From: Epiperipatus broadwayi
Taxonomy: Eukaryota; Onychophora; Udeonychophora; Euonychophora; Peripatidae
Assembly (NCBI GenBank): GCA_028023455.1
Contig: JAQFVV010013287.1
Coordinates: 67,001 to 131,000 of the forward strand
Reading direction: 5' to 3'
DNA length: 64,000 nt
Both the position numbers and the translations under genes were made by a program. The stretch's first letter is position 1. Each line of letters begins with the position of its first letter. The notes beneath the pieces are model-generated. The model saw only the letters and a list, made by a program, of their open reading frames with translations. It ran no database searches and was not told the DNA's origin. Positions 17,417 to 30,218 of the stretch are shown here, piece after piece.

Positions 17417-17440
17417 AAAACTTTTATTTCAAATTATATT

Positions 17441-19317
17441 TTGAATGCATCTGATTTGGCTATTTTAGCTAAGGGTCCTGGCTTTGTTCCATTTGCTAAT
17501 AGAAGTTTAATTTTTGATTTTGTTTCTGCAATTGAAAGTAGTAGTAATATTTCTGATGAAAATAAAATGTCTTTACAGGTTATTTTGAATAGTCAATTAC
17601 TTAAAAGAGAAAAATTTGTTTTCGCCCCTAAGGTTATTAGTTTTGTTAAAAAAAGATTGAAAGCCAATGATGTTATATTATTAAAAGAGGATAAAGGTGG
17701 CCGGTTTGTATTGTTAAATAATATTGATTTTAAAAGTAAAGTTTCTTTAGAATTAAATAATGGAAAATATGCTATTTTAGATTCTGATCCTGGTAAAAAA
17801 ATAAAATCTAAATTAATTAAGATTATGAAAGTTATGGAAAATAAAAAGATTTTTGATAGAGCTACTTATTTAAATTGTTACCCTAGTGATTTTGTGGCTC
17901 CAAAGGTTTTCTTTAATTTGAAGTCTCATAAAGATAATTTTCCTTTGAGATGTATTTTTGATTTTACAGGAGGAATTGTTGATAAAATATCAAAATTTAT
18001 TATAAGATATTTTAAGGATTACATAAAACTGGGTCAATTTTGTGTTTCTTCTTCCTTTGAGGCTTTTAAGAAAATAAATGGTTTTGTTTTGAATGATGAT
18101 TGTGTTTTTGGTAGTTTAGACATTGAAAATATGTACCAATCGGTTAATAGATTAAAAAGTATTGATGTTTTTCTTTCAATTTTAAAAAAATTAGAATGTT
18201 TTTCTGCAGATAAGATTAAGGTTTTTCATGATTTGCTTTTGCTGTTAGAGGATTCAATGTATTTTATGTCCAATGATGTGTTTTATAAGATTAGAGAAGG
18301 TTGGGTTATTGGTTATGTCATTTCTCCATTGATGTGTGCTGTCTATATTGATTATTTGGAGTGTAGTATTATTAATATGTTTTCAGGTTCTATTAAATTA
18401 TTTGTTAGGTATGTTGATGATTGTTTGTTTGTTATTCAGAAAGAGAAATTAGAAGAGTTTTTATGTGGATTGAATGGTTTTGATTCTAATATTAAGTTTA
18501 CAATTGAGGGGGGTGGTTTTGATTTTGTAAAATTAAAGTTTTTAGATTTAAATGTTGAGAAGGTTAATGATGTTTTGTTTTGTAGTCATTTTATAAAACC
18601 TAAAAATTTGAGAAATATGATTAGGCCTGATAGTTATCAGCCTTTTATACATAAAAAATGTCTTTGTTGAATTTTTGTTGTCGGAATAGAAGGCTTAATA
18701 ATTTTAATAATGATGCTGATATTCAAAAAAGTCAATTTGCTGCTGAATATGTAGAATTGGGTTATAGTCATGATTTTATTAAAAAAGTGGTATTTAATAA
18801 TAATGTTTATAGTCGTGATTTGGATGATAAGAATTTTGTTGGTAAGGATGATGATTATATGTCTTTACCATTTAAAGCATCAATTTATAATTTGGTTTAT
18901 AGGAATAGTCATTTGTTAGGTGGAAAGAAGGTTGCATGGAGGAAAGGTTCTGATTTGAATTCATTACTTAATGGTTCAAAGCAGTCTATTGATAGTAGGT
19001 CTATTCCTGGTATTGTTTATAAAATTCCATGTAGTTGTGGTAAATTTTATGTAGGCCAGAGTAAATTTAGCCTTAAGGAAAGGGTTAAGGTTCATATAAG
19101 TAGAGTTAAACATAGGTATCTTAACTCAGCTTTATATATTCATGAATTGAATACAGGTCATAGAATATTGTTTGACAATGCTTCGGTTATTTTTTATGAA
19201 AAGAATGAGTTAAAAAGAAGAATAAAGGAGACTTTGATGATAAAACTCCTTGATTCTGAGGCTATCAATCTTATGAAGACTTCTTTTGATATTAAGGGAA
19301 GGTGGAGTTTGAAATGA
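17441..19317 (+). pseudogene. PLE reverse transcriptase / GIY-YIG endonuclease, frameshifted differently
   Basis: The first frame (17441-18670) holds all RT motifs through YVDD and the motif 6 FLDLNV block. It then breaks near 18655 in an A-run of six where the left copy has seven, and the frame resumes at 18658 as the linker and GIY-YIG domain through 19317. The first methionine is internal to the family protein, so the true start is lost by truncation. The catalytic aspartates and the GIY, YVG, Arg and Glu positions of the nuclease are all retained. Each arm is intact where the other is broken. Confidence 0.85.
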
Positions 19318-19373
19318 ATTATGGGAAGGTTTGTTTGTTTGTATATATATATGTTTTCCTTTAGGTTGATTTT

Positions 19374-19416
19374 CACTTGAGAAGGTCTATTTGTAGTAGA
19401 TGAAACCATGGTTGTG
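19374..19416 (+). ncRNA. hammerhead-like ribozyme, PLE family A (right copy)
   Basis: Stem I CAC (19374-19376)/GTG (19414-19416), core TTGAGAA (19377-19383), extra G, stem II GTCTA/TAGAT with a 7-nt loop, GAA (19402-19404), palindromic stem III ACCATGGT (19405-19412), cleavage base T. The core carries U3 and A8 in place of C3 and G8. Confidence 0.6.
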
Positions 19417-19517
19417 TAAGGATTTTGGTAAAATTTTGAATTTAATCTAGTACTGTATTGTTTTATGGTTTTGCATTTTTATTTTTTGCTAGTATAGTGT
19501 TAGACAGTTTTGATTTT

Positions 19518-19518
<1 letters not shown>

Positions 19519-19582
<64 letters not shown>
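19519..19582. repeat. compound (TA)n(GT)n(GA)n microsatellite
   Basis: Three dinucleotide runs in sequence: TA, then GT, then GA. It lies just outside the right PLE end. Confidence 0.95.
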
Positions 19583-21766
19583 TGATAATCTGGAGCAACT
19601 GATGAGTGCTGTTTCAGCATGAAATATATATTTTGGAGATCATGGAGTCGATGGTTGTTGTGATCTTAGAACTCTCAAATTTCTTCTAATATTTATATAA
19701 ATTAACGGATATTTTATTTGAGTATATATATATGTACGTATATGCACGTATGCAAATATTTACATATATTAATTGTTTTTATATATGTCTATTGCTAAAT
19801 ATTACTCTTCTTCAAATAAGTGAATAAATATAATACAAAAAATAATAATAAATCCAAGTTGTAATTATAATGACTTACTTAGTGATAACTTTGTTATATT
19901 TATTTAAAAATTGTAAATCGTTATTATTCTTGAGTGTGAATTATATATATATTATTGTAGTTTAAAGATCAATAAATGAATTTATTTAATAAATATAAAC
20001 GTGTAAAATAATCGAAAATATTTAAATGCTATATATATGAAGAGAAAGATGATCAAAATGTAATTAAAAAAAAATTAACAATAATATAAATGTTTATTTA
20101 AAAAATATATAAAACCATTTTTATAATATATAATACTTATTGGCTATTCTAAATTAACAATTAAATAAGGTAACATATAAATGATTAAAATAATAAAATA
20201 AAATAATCAATAATATGCACATGATATAAAACGTTAAAGAAATTAAATATGGAAAAAAAAAGTAGTCAAATATAAAATCAAAAACTTTTATGGCTACAAT
20301 AATTTTGTAATTTTACTTGAAATTCATCAATTTTTTGTACGCAAAATCTTGTCCTTTGTTTTTTTGTTATCAAAATCTAGTTAATAATGCTTTTACAACA
20401 ATGTTTTTAAACTGCTTTATTTCATTATTCCCTTGAGATTTGTTTTAACTGTAAATTCTACTGAGATACATAAAATGTGGATTTTTAACACTTTACTGTT
20501 AACATCTCCACATTTTATAAACTTTTATTTTAGATATGTTTATTAATTAATATGCTGAAATAAAATTTGTTAATATATATATGGATTTATATATAAAATT
20601 ATATATCGGCAAAAAAAAAAAACAATAACTTCATTTTTATATATAAATAAATAATAGCTCTACATATATACATATACCAGCCATCCGTAAATAAATATGA
20701 TCATTTTCATTTAAAACAAACAATAAAAAATGCTCTATAAATGAGTTTTGCAATGAATATACAAAACAATATTTGACCCAATAATATATTAACATATAAA
20801 ACAGCTGGTTAATTTTTCCCTTTGAAATGTTGCAATATTGTATTTAATTTCTTCATCAGAAAACAATTTTGTCAGTAATAATTGAACTCTATATCTAATA
20901 GCTCTCCAACGTTTTCTATTTTTTGACATGTCTTTCCAATGGAACTAATTGATATTGCACATTTTAGAATATCTTCGAAATATTTTTTATAATGTAGAAT
21001 TGTATATGGTTCTACCTTTTCAATAATAACCATGTTCATGATCATCAGAAAATATCTTTTTTAAAAAAAATAAGCCTTGCATTATTTATTAGTTTTACAT
21101 GTTTATTCTTATGAAGATGTAATTTTATCATATGGGTATGTATAGGATCACATCTAGCTAGTTTAATAACATATTTATAGAATTTAGAACATTACCATTC
21201 TAATTTTAATAACATATTTATTGATTTTATAATATTTCCATTCTAATTTAAAAATGTATAACTTTATTTTTTTTTTTTGTAATTTTATTGCATTGGATTG
21301 AGAAGGTGTCTATGTGTCTGTTTCATACTATTAATTAGTTAAAATATCAACTCTTTATATTAGAAACTTAATTACAGTAATTATTTTTCTGTTACCAAGC
21401 ACTCATTTTTAAAAGCAGAAATAGCACACCTGGTGTCTGTGTTGTCTGTCAACATTTAAATACCTATCTCGATGTACATTTTTCAACTGATAACAATTGA
21501 AACTAAAAGATTGGAATGATTTTTCTCCCATAACGGGCTAATAGTGATCTTGAGATCTTAACATTAATTATTAAATATAAGTCTTTAAATATGGCATTAA
21601 AAACATTAAGTGAGGTTTGCTGTCATCTTTTGAATTGAAAAAAAAAAATAGAATATTCATTATCAGACTGTAATCCCAGAAACCCCCAAAATGGAGTTTT
21701 TATTTTCACTTTTAATTAAATGAAACTGATTAAGTTAAATAATTTTACTTTTGGGAAATGTATGTA
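19583..21766. other. AT-rich non-coding DNA, no gene seen
   Basis: No coding evidence. The phrase AACTGATGAGTGCTGTTTCAGCATGAAATAT at 19599-19629 has a relative at 51885-51911 (GATGAGTGCTGGTTCAGCACAAAATAT), a small shared hairpin repeat. A short inverted repeat ATAAAATGTGGA...TCCACATTTTAT lies at 20470-20519. Confidence 0.4.
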
Positions 21767-21770
21767 TTAA

Positions 21771-22107
21771 AGCACAAGTGCGTGTGCGGCGCAACTGCTC
21801 CCAAAAGCTGTTAATACAAATAGCTAACTAACAATATTAAAACAGCTGAGCGCTTTCAAAGGATCTTGTCTTCATAATCATAGCTTGCTTACGTTTAAAT
21901 TTATGCAAATATGCTAATTCCATCTTTTTGATAGAGAAAAACACGTGTCCTTCCTGTTTATGGCATCGCTGTCGCGAGAGATAAATAAAGCCTCTTTGAT
22001 CTTTCTTTTGAGGTCATGTCTCTCTCTACATACGATGGTAGGATTGTCCGGAATGTATTTGTATTAACAGCTTTTGGGAGCAGTTGCGCCACACACGCAC
22101 TTGTGCT
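21771..22107. mobile_element. 337-bp MITE with 52-bp terminal inverted repeats and TTAA flanks
   Basis: The left arm 21771-21822 and right arm 22056-22107 are reverse complements with a single mismatch; they begin AGCACAAGTGCGTGTG. TTAA lies directly outside both ends (21767-21770 and 22108-22111), as expected for a TTAA target duplication (piggyBac-type behaviour, from family knowledge). The internal 233 bp are non-coding and less AT-rich than the flanks. A TA-duplication reading is possible because the flanks are AT-rich. Confidence 0.75.
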
Positions 22108-22111
22108 TTAA

Positions 22112-22537
22112 ATGAAACTGAAAATTTCACTATCAAAGTTATATCATTTATTGCATAACTACTATGTTCAGTTCATAAACAGTTAAAATTTAAAAATCAA
22201 AATCTTAGTTAAATCATACAATATTAATATTCTCACATGAATGCCAAACATTGTACAATTTGAATATGTTTACAAAATTTCACTTTTTATTTAATAAATT
22301 ATGCATTACATTTATACAATTTACCATTTTAATTTTTCTTTTTCTCTAATAATTTTCTATTGAAGATAGAAAACGATGTCAAACAAAAACTACCACTTCA
22401 AATAAGTGAATCTTCTACAAAAACATAGTAAATCTAACTTCAAAATAATATATTTTAAGCAATAATTCATGGCCACTAGTTCTCCGTTTTATAGCACAGT
22501 CGATTAATCAATATATCTTAACTCACACTTTTACAGC

Positions 22538-22615
<78 letters not shown>

Positions 22616-24442
22616 AACGTGATGGGGTGGGATAAAGAAAAGGAAATAAGTAAAAGATGTGAACACAGAGTGAAGAAAAACATCATCATCACTCCCACAT
22701 TAATACAACATCAATAATTTGAAATATTATATATATATACATAATATAGTATTTTATAAGAGCATGAGGTTGGAGAATCTCAGTGATCATTGAGATATCA
22801 GCCAGCAACTAAAAGTATAATTCACCATATATCAACCAGCATTATAAAGTAATTATGAGTAATAGTCATAATAAACTATTTATCATCATGAATGATCAAT
22901 AATTAAAATAAATCAGTACAATAAGTCAACAGTCAATCTTGTGACTGTATTTGAGTAATAAAAAAATATAAATTGACAGTCAACTTTGTGACTGGATTGG
23001 AAGTGGGCCTTCTATAGACTAGGCTAACTATTGAACCTTTGCCAGTTTGGGCAATTATTTAATCATTAATTTAGATACCCCACTTAAGTGCCCATCCATT
23101 AGAATACACAATAATCAGAAATCAAAACAATAATGCTGGGAAATAAAAACATGCTTATCATCATCAATTCTCTGGCCACTTGTACTGGCCAACTATAAAC
23201 TTAACACCTAATAAAGCTAAACTAAAATAAAAGATAGTACATGGCTTTAAAGAATATAATATTATGCACCAACCAAGATGATGATGATTTGTCATTACAG
23301 TATGCTCAAAACACTAAATACACATATCCATTCATTTATTCATCATGTGCTCAAATGTAGCTCAGAGAATATAAGCTTTATTACTGTATGTGACCAAGAA
23401 ATTATGCAATACAATTTTTAACAATTCAAATACAAGTTTATTAACATTAATAAAAATAAAAGTGACATTGAAGTCTCTAGAATTAAGTTACACATATAAG
23501 CCCTCTGACTTTAATTTACATGATTAATAATTAGATTTACTTAAAATCCACTCAGCAAACAGGCATATGTTTTGATACAAAATGAACATGTTTAAATTGA
23601 CATTTACTTAAAAAAATGATCAACATTTTACATATAAAAGTTTATCTGACACAAATTGTTATTTATGGTACAATTGACATACACACACACACATACATGT
23701 GTGTGTATAAAATTTTTGAACATATTTCACTTGTTACATAAAAATAATAAATTGATAAACTTTTAACTTATATATTTAATAAGACCATACCTATACAAGA
23801 TTTACTAAAACACATATATAGAATTTCACACACTATTTACCTATATCTTATTTTGTCATAATAAAAAAAATCTTAATTTTTATAATTACAAATTCCATTT
23901 TGAATATACATAAAATTTACATATTTGTCATAATAATAAAGTTATATTTTACTAATTGATTCCATTTGGAAAACACATAAATTTCACACATATACCTGTT
24001 TATAAACAATTTTTTTTCAATCCTGACAGAATAATTTGCTTGTCTGCTTCACTTTTAAAATGTCTCTTTTCTTTTTAATAAATGACAGATAAAATCATTT
24101 TATAGAATTAAAAACTATAAAAATGTCTTTCTGCTTGATTAGTTAATTCTGATGAAGTAGACAGGGTGAGATAGGAAAAGTGTATATGTGAACTGCAACT
24201 CTCTATGCCATAATAAGAAGACAGCCAAGCATGGACTATGAGCACACAATGTCCCATGACATCTGGAGACAATACCTCATCTTTAAGCACTACATCTCTT
24301 GTACCTAGAGAGACCATTATCAAGAAGTATCCAGAGAAAAAATATCAAGCACTGAGACAGATCTACTCATCTCCTGTGAGTCTTAGGAGCCTATGTATGT
24401 GACCTATCCATGAAACCATGGCCTATTTATAAGGCCATTTTT

Positions 24443-24445
<3 letters not shown>
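22112..24445. other. AT-rich non-coding DNA with (TA)n
   Basis: A (TA)n tract lies at about 22540-22613, followed by TTGTAACGTGATGGGG, which resembles the TGTAACGA edge at 2151 and could be an LTR-type terminus without a visible partner. A CA/TG palindrome lies at 23678-23708. No coding region is supported; the 24108-24323 minus-strand frame has no recognisable family. Confidence 0.4.
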
Positions 24446-24970
<525 letters not shown>

Positions 24971-25525
24971 GTCTGTAGTTGGTCTCTTTTAGTCTAGGAT
25001 TATTCCAGGCAAGAAGCTGTCTTGGTTTGATAGATTTCAGGCAAGCAACTGTCCTCTCCATGTTTAAGACAATGAATTTTGGCACAAAAAACTGGGTCAT
25101 TTTGACCATGTAAATTCAAACCCCTGCAAAGGAAAATAGTAACAGTTCCTGAATCTACTGCCCTGCCTTCAGCTACATCAGTTTATGATAGCTATTCTGC
25201 TAACTCTATGCTGCAGCCAACAACAAACTGCAGTTATTTATTTTGGTTAGCTAATTACTGCCACTTACTCAAAATTTTTTAGTAGCCAAGCTGTTCTGTT
25301 CAGCTCTTACAAAAACAACAATCCAGACTGTTCTCTTCAAAAATCACTATCTCGACTGCAGCTGATAATTTTATCAGTCCTTTTACCGAATCATCTGAGG
25401 TGATAACAACACCTTGATGGAAAACAGAGTTTTATTTTTATCTCACTAATCCCTTGGAATATACACACATGTTTTAATTAATTAAAAAAAATTCAAAAAA
25501 CCAGTATGGTGATTTTACATTTCAA
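24971..25525. other. unique non-coding spacer, less AT-rich
   Basis: No gene motif is visible. Base composition is more balanced than in the neighbours (for example 25010-25400). Confidence 0.35.
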
Positions 25526-25833
<308 letters not shown>

Positions 25834-26042
25834 GATATTTATATTTATTCAGACCTTTTAAAAGTCTAATTTATAAAACAATTTTTATTTTAAATCAGTG
25901 TTATTATTTTTTTTTATTTCAGTGAATGTAGAAAATATTTACTACAATTTTTGTCTGTGTTTATTTCTATGTTTCCTTTCAACTTTATATATATTTACGT
26001 ACACACTCTAGTATTATTGTGTGTTATGTCATTCAACTGATT

Positions 26043-26046
<4 letters not shown>

Positions 26047-26081
<35 letters not shown>

Positions 26082-26082
26082 A

Positions 26083-26171
<89 letters not shown>
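26047..26171. repeat. compound (TA)n(GA)n microsatellite
   Basis: TA repeats with one TCTATC interruption, followed by about 50 bp of GA repeats and a short CA run. Confidence 0.95.
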
Positions 26172-26174
<3 letters not shown>

Positions 26175-26205
26175 CACACACAAATAAAATAGCAGTTAAT
26201 TAAAT

Positions 26206-27215
26206 GTATTGTAATAACCATAAAATAATAAATATAATGGTGATTAACTTTCAGTTAATTTCTTAACCCTTTGTCAACTGCCATTAACTTCAGAAAACAT
26301 AATGGCAACAAATATCATCAACTCAAATCCCATGAATCTGAAATTTTAATGTTAACAGCTTTCCTATTAATTATATTCATTTTATTTCTATTTATTAAAA
26401 TTGTCACCTTAATTTTTCTTTTACTATGGTTTTTCTCTTGATGGAGAATTGTAACACTTTCCCTATCAAATTAAATTTATATTTACATGTCCTTTAATAG
26501 TCAAAAAACTGCACCTCGATTCACCAATATATGATAACACATACATCCATAAAAATTGATACACAACTATACTTTTTAGCTTCAACAGATATGACATTTA
26601 TAGAATTATTCTCTATCTTATTAACATTATTTGTAACACAAAATGAATCACCAATACACATCCTTATATATATTTATAAAAAAATTCACTTGAGAATTTG
26701 AAATATATGGTATAGATATCCATTTTTATTAGCAATCTTCAACCCCTGGAAATCATTATAACTCTATTTAAATTGATGTAATGTATTGTTAATCTATTCA
26801 ATCCTACATCAAACTTTCAGCAATTCCTTGGCAAATATTCCACACAGGTAATGACATGATTTCTTTTTGTGAAACAAAGCATATCTAAAACTTGTCATCT
26901 TATGCATAAATGTACTTTTGATTTATAATTACATATCCCTTTTTGTAATGGTTTGATTATTAATGTATAACTTAACATACTATTATCCTTGTAATAATTA
27001 AATCCAAATTCTTAAAATGTTTTCCCTGTTTTTTACTAGTCTATTTCAAGCCATTCAAATTGTTTAACACATCTACCAGTGCATTTACAGTATTGTTATT
27101 TCCACAAAAAAAACAAAAAACATTTTTACATACCTTTTGTAAATTTTAATTTTTTTTTACAGTACACATCTAAAATACTACTCTCATATATAGACAAAAC
27201 AAAATTGCAAACTTT
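26206..27215 (-). pseudogene. PLE copy (B-like), left half of a mirrored pair, heavily decayed
   Basis: The minus strand reads an RT segment just before YVDD (QVCNFVLSIYES-like, about 27170-27215), decayed motif 6-7 sequence, and a GIY-YIG tip (CACCAATATATG in the plus strand, near 26521-26535). A hammerhead-like segment at about 26254-26290 has core TTGACAA and a GGTTAA/TTAACT stem. The 3' tail (26206-26245) is shared with 58455-58505. Confidence 0.6.
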
Positions 27216-27580
27216 TCAAGCAAAAAAGTAATGTTGGGCATCTATTTTTTATGGATGTATGTTGTCATATATAGGTGAATCAAAGTGCAGTATTGGAAAA
27301 AGATTAAAAGAACATGTATTATTATATAAGCATGTGAAAATAAAATTCAGAATGATTTAAGGACTGCTTCAGTTTTCTTGTTTCATGAAAGAACATGTAA
27401 ATCTAAATTTAAGGTTGATTTTAAAAATGTTAAGATTCTTCATGAAGAGAGGAGTTATAATAGAATAAAAATTAAAAAGACAATTTTAATTAATAGCCAT
27501 AAAATGAATACAATTAATAGCTAAGCGTCTAACATTAAAACTTGGGAATCATGGAATTTGAGTTGATGACATATTTACTT

Positions 27581-27581
<1 letters not shown>
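27216..27581 (+). pseudogene. PLE copy (B-like), right half: GIY-YIG C-terminus
   Basis: The plus strand reads a decayed GIY-YIG tip (TATATAGGTGAATCAAAG gives Y-I-G-E-S, 27270-27288) and the downstream FHERTCKSKF...VKILHEERSYNRIKIKK block, a form of the DHNKSC...IQIERCHNKRKIKE segment of family B. It ends directly at (TA)n (27582-27652). Confidence 0.6.

Positions 27582-27652
<71 letters not shown>
27582..27652. repeat. (TA)n between two mirrored PLE insertions
   Basis: A pure TA run of about 71 bp touching element ends on both sides. Confidence 0.95.
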
Positions 27653-27655
<3 letters not shown>

Positions 27656-27921
27656 CATATGATTAAATATTAAAGAATACAGTAATGAAAAAAATTTGAA
27701 AAAGGCAAAATATAATCATCCCTTAGAAGCACTTTCGATTATCTTCATAATCTTTGTCAACTAGTTCTTTCAAAAGTCAAGCTTTTTGTAATTCCTTGAT
27801 ATTAACATTTGTTGACTGGATATTGATTATATCTTGCCTGTATTTATATAATAGCCTAACTTCCTTTATTTTTTTTTCTTATTTCTTTCAATTTGCGCTA
27901 ATATTTAATTATAAGATTATA
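27653..27921. mobile_element. short mirrored PLE family B insertion
   Basis: 27653-27897 is a minus-strand 3' end with its UTR and a hammerhead-like fold. 27898-27921 is about 24 bp of the same 3' tail on the plus strand (AATATTTAATTATAAGATT, as at 35271-35290). The (TA)n tracts at 27582-27652 and about 27919-27940 touch both outer ends. The plus-strand frame 27754-28017 is not a gene. Confidence 0.7.
27723..27764 (-). ncRNA. hammerhead-like ribozyme, PLE family B
   Basis: Core TTGACAA, extra A, six-pair stem II GATTAT/ATAATC with a 4-nt loop, GAA, stem III AGTGCT, cleavage base T, stem I paired over the first three positions (TAG/CTA). Stem II is completely different from the 12367 copy but fully complementary. 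Confidence 0.6.
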
Positions 27922-28420
27922 TATATATATATATATATACACACACATTTATTTTTCTGTAATAAATTTCATTTAATAATTAAATTAATAGCACTTGAAA
28001 TATTCTTGAAAATGTGATTCTTATTAAATATTTGTATTTATGCTTTCAGATATTGATTATATTGATAAGTAATATAAGAAAATTAATAATTGTTGATAAT
28101 AACATTAGATGTATTAAAAAGGATGAACATGAAAGATTATGTTTAACTTAGAAAAATAAATATCCAGCAAATATTATCCATCAAATTGACAATTTGCATT
28201 ATTATATATTTATTCTTCTATTCTATATTCGGATTAGATATTATTTAAATAAATTTTTCGATAAATATTATATTTAAATATTTAAATCCATCAGGTGCTA
28301 CTTTACTAATTTTTTTTTTTGCAAATATAAAAATATATAAAGAAGATTTACATATAAATAATATTTACCTATGAAGGTTATGATGGGATTTTGATATTGT
28401 GTATTTTATTAAGCACTGAA

Positions 28421-29411
28421 TAATATTTACTAAGGATGTAAACTTTAAGAATATGCACATGAAAATGTGAAGGTAGAGAGCTCTACAGGCTGTAACCACA
28501 AGCTTGTGCTTTGGAAAAAAAAGAGGGAAACCCTTCTTTACTTCAACCTACCTTCTATATGAATAGGTGAAGCTGAAAAAGTTAGATCTGAGAGTGTGAA
28601 GATATTCAATATTTCACTGATTAAATCCACAATTTCTATTACACATTGGTACTCACAAAATATTTTGATTTACAATGAGTCAATGGAAAGGTCTTATGGT
28701 TAGAAATCTATTACAATAATTTGAAGTTGTAACTATAAATTTATTTAAATGCACATTGATTATGTAAGTAATATTTACTAAGGCTGTAAAGCTTAAGAAT
28801 ATGCACATGATAATGAGCAAGTAGGTACCTCTACAAGTCTTAACCACAAGCTTACACTTTGGAAGAAAAGAGAGGAATCCTGCTTTACTTCAAACTACTT
28901 TCTATATGAATAGGTGAAGCTGAAATGGTTGAAGTAGGTTGAAGTAAAGAAGGGTTCCCCTCTTTTCTTCCAAAGTATAAGCTTGTGGTTAAGACCTGTA
29001 GAGGTCCCGACCTTTGCATTTTCATACACACATTGTTAAGGTTTACAGCCTTAGTAAATATTACTTACATAATAAATGTATGTTTAAATAAATTTATAAT
29101 TACAACTTTAAATTATCGTAATAGATTTCTAATCATAAGATCTTTCCATTGATTCATTGTAAATTGAAAAATTTCATGAGTACTAACGTGTTATAGGAAT
29201 TGGGAACTTAATCAGTGAAGTATTGAATATCTTCATGCTCTCAGATCTAACCACTTCAGCTTCACCTATTCATATAGAAAGTATATTGAAGTAAAGAAAA
29301 GTTTTCCTCTTTTCATTCTAAAGTGTAAGCTTGTGGTTAATAACTGTAGAGATCCCCACCTTTGCATTTTCATGCACATATTCTTAAGGTATACATCCTT
29401 ACTAAGTATTA
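28421..29411. mobile_element. repeat family E: mirrored tandem units of about 348 bp
   Basis: Unit starts (TAATATTTAC TAAGG) lie at 28421 and 28769, 348 bp apart. Reversed unit ends lie at 29063 and 29411, again 348 bp apart. The two tandems face each other near 28930, where both inner units are truncated. Conserved phrases include AACCACAAGCTT, CAATGAGTCAATGG and AATAGGTGAAGCTGAA. No coding frame. I could not fit a convincing hammerhead in this family. A non-mirrored 1.3-unit copy sits inside the RTE remnant at 56820-57266. Confidence 0.75.
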
Positions 29412-29439
29412 TTTATGTAATCAATGTGCATTTAATTAA

Positions 29440-30142
29440 ATTTATAAGAAGTGAATTGGAGATTTTTGCAAAAAGAATTAGGATTTCCTAAGTATACAAT
29501 TTCATCTTCATTAGATTAAAGAAACACATTGATACATTGCTTTCAATAAATAATACAGTTAATTTACCCTAGATATTATTGGAATGTGTCTGTTTATAAA
29601 AAATAATTATTCCAAATGATTGATTATTTTTATAGAAATGTACACATATTTAAATAATTGTTTATTAAAGATGCATTGACATTCATTCATCAAGATTTCA
29701 TTGAAATTTTTAAATATAAAATATCTCAAATGGAAGAAAAGTGACCCATGTGTATGATAGTCCCAATTATTGTTTACATATGCAGGTTGACACATTATCT
29801 GAAAAATATATTTTTAGATATTTTTATTTTAAATTATATATTAAATGTTATTTAGTTGTAAATATGTTAAACATCTTGTTGCTAAACTCAATAAAACTAT
29901 TGGCTTGAAATTATCTTTATTTTAGAAGATAAATTATATACTATTAAATATTCTGATTTAAATTTATGGAGAGAAAATTATAGAATCATATACATAATGT
30001 TTATGAAATTATTATCAAATAGAGCATTTTTACTTCATTAAAAGATTTCTATTTGAAATAAACTGAATGTTTTAGAATATGCATGCTGGTTAGGCATTAC
30101 ATATGTATATTGAAAATCACTTATATTTGCACATGTGTGCAG
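29440..30142. other. AT-rich non-coding DNA
   Basis: No gene motif. The minus-strand frame 29607-29795 has no family resemblance that I recognise. Confidence 0.4.

Positions 30143-30212
<70 letters not shown>
30143..30212. repeat. (TA)n flanking a PLE 3' end
   Basis: A pure TA run touching the long 3' tail of the minus-strand PLE copy. Confidence 0.95.

Positions 30213-30218
<6 letters not shown>

Larger units (their letters stand above)
15299..17429 (-). mobile_element. PLE family A, left copy of a head-to-head pair
   Basis: It is nearly full length for the visible coding region. Its 3' end abuts (TA)n at 15279-15299, and its 5' end meets the opposing copy at 17430. The segment 15299-17345 is repeated, reversed, at 17430-19475 with only a few differences. 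The 84 bp at 17346-17429 are extra 5' sequence present only in this copy, so the right copy is the more truncated one. Confidence 0.85.
17430..19475 (+). mobile_element. PLE family A, right copy of a head-to-head pair
   Basis: It begins inside the coding region, so the original start is missing, and ends near 19475, about 45 bp before a (TA)n(GT)n(GA)n tract. It is almost identical to the left copy. The few differences visible in the proteins are E/V, D/N and I/F substitutions plus two homopolymer length changes, so the pair is young or has been homogenised. Confidence 0.85.

Noticed and set aside
15299-19475. Reading the palindrome as a DNA transposon with very long terminal inverted repeats
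   Set aside because: Each arm encodes a complete RT-GIY-YIG protein and ends in a PLE-type 3' UTR; no transposase is present.
28600-28625. Hammerhead in family E (CTGAGAG...GAAGATATTC)
   Set aside because: Position 7/8 of the core cannot be aligned and no stem II forms.
28421-29411. CRISPR-like array from repeated phrases
   Set aside because: Units are about 348 bp, mirrored and eukaryotic in context; no short repeat-spacer pattern.
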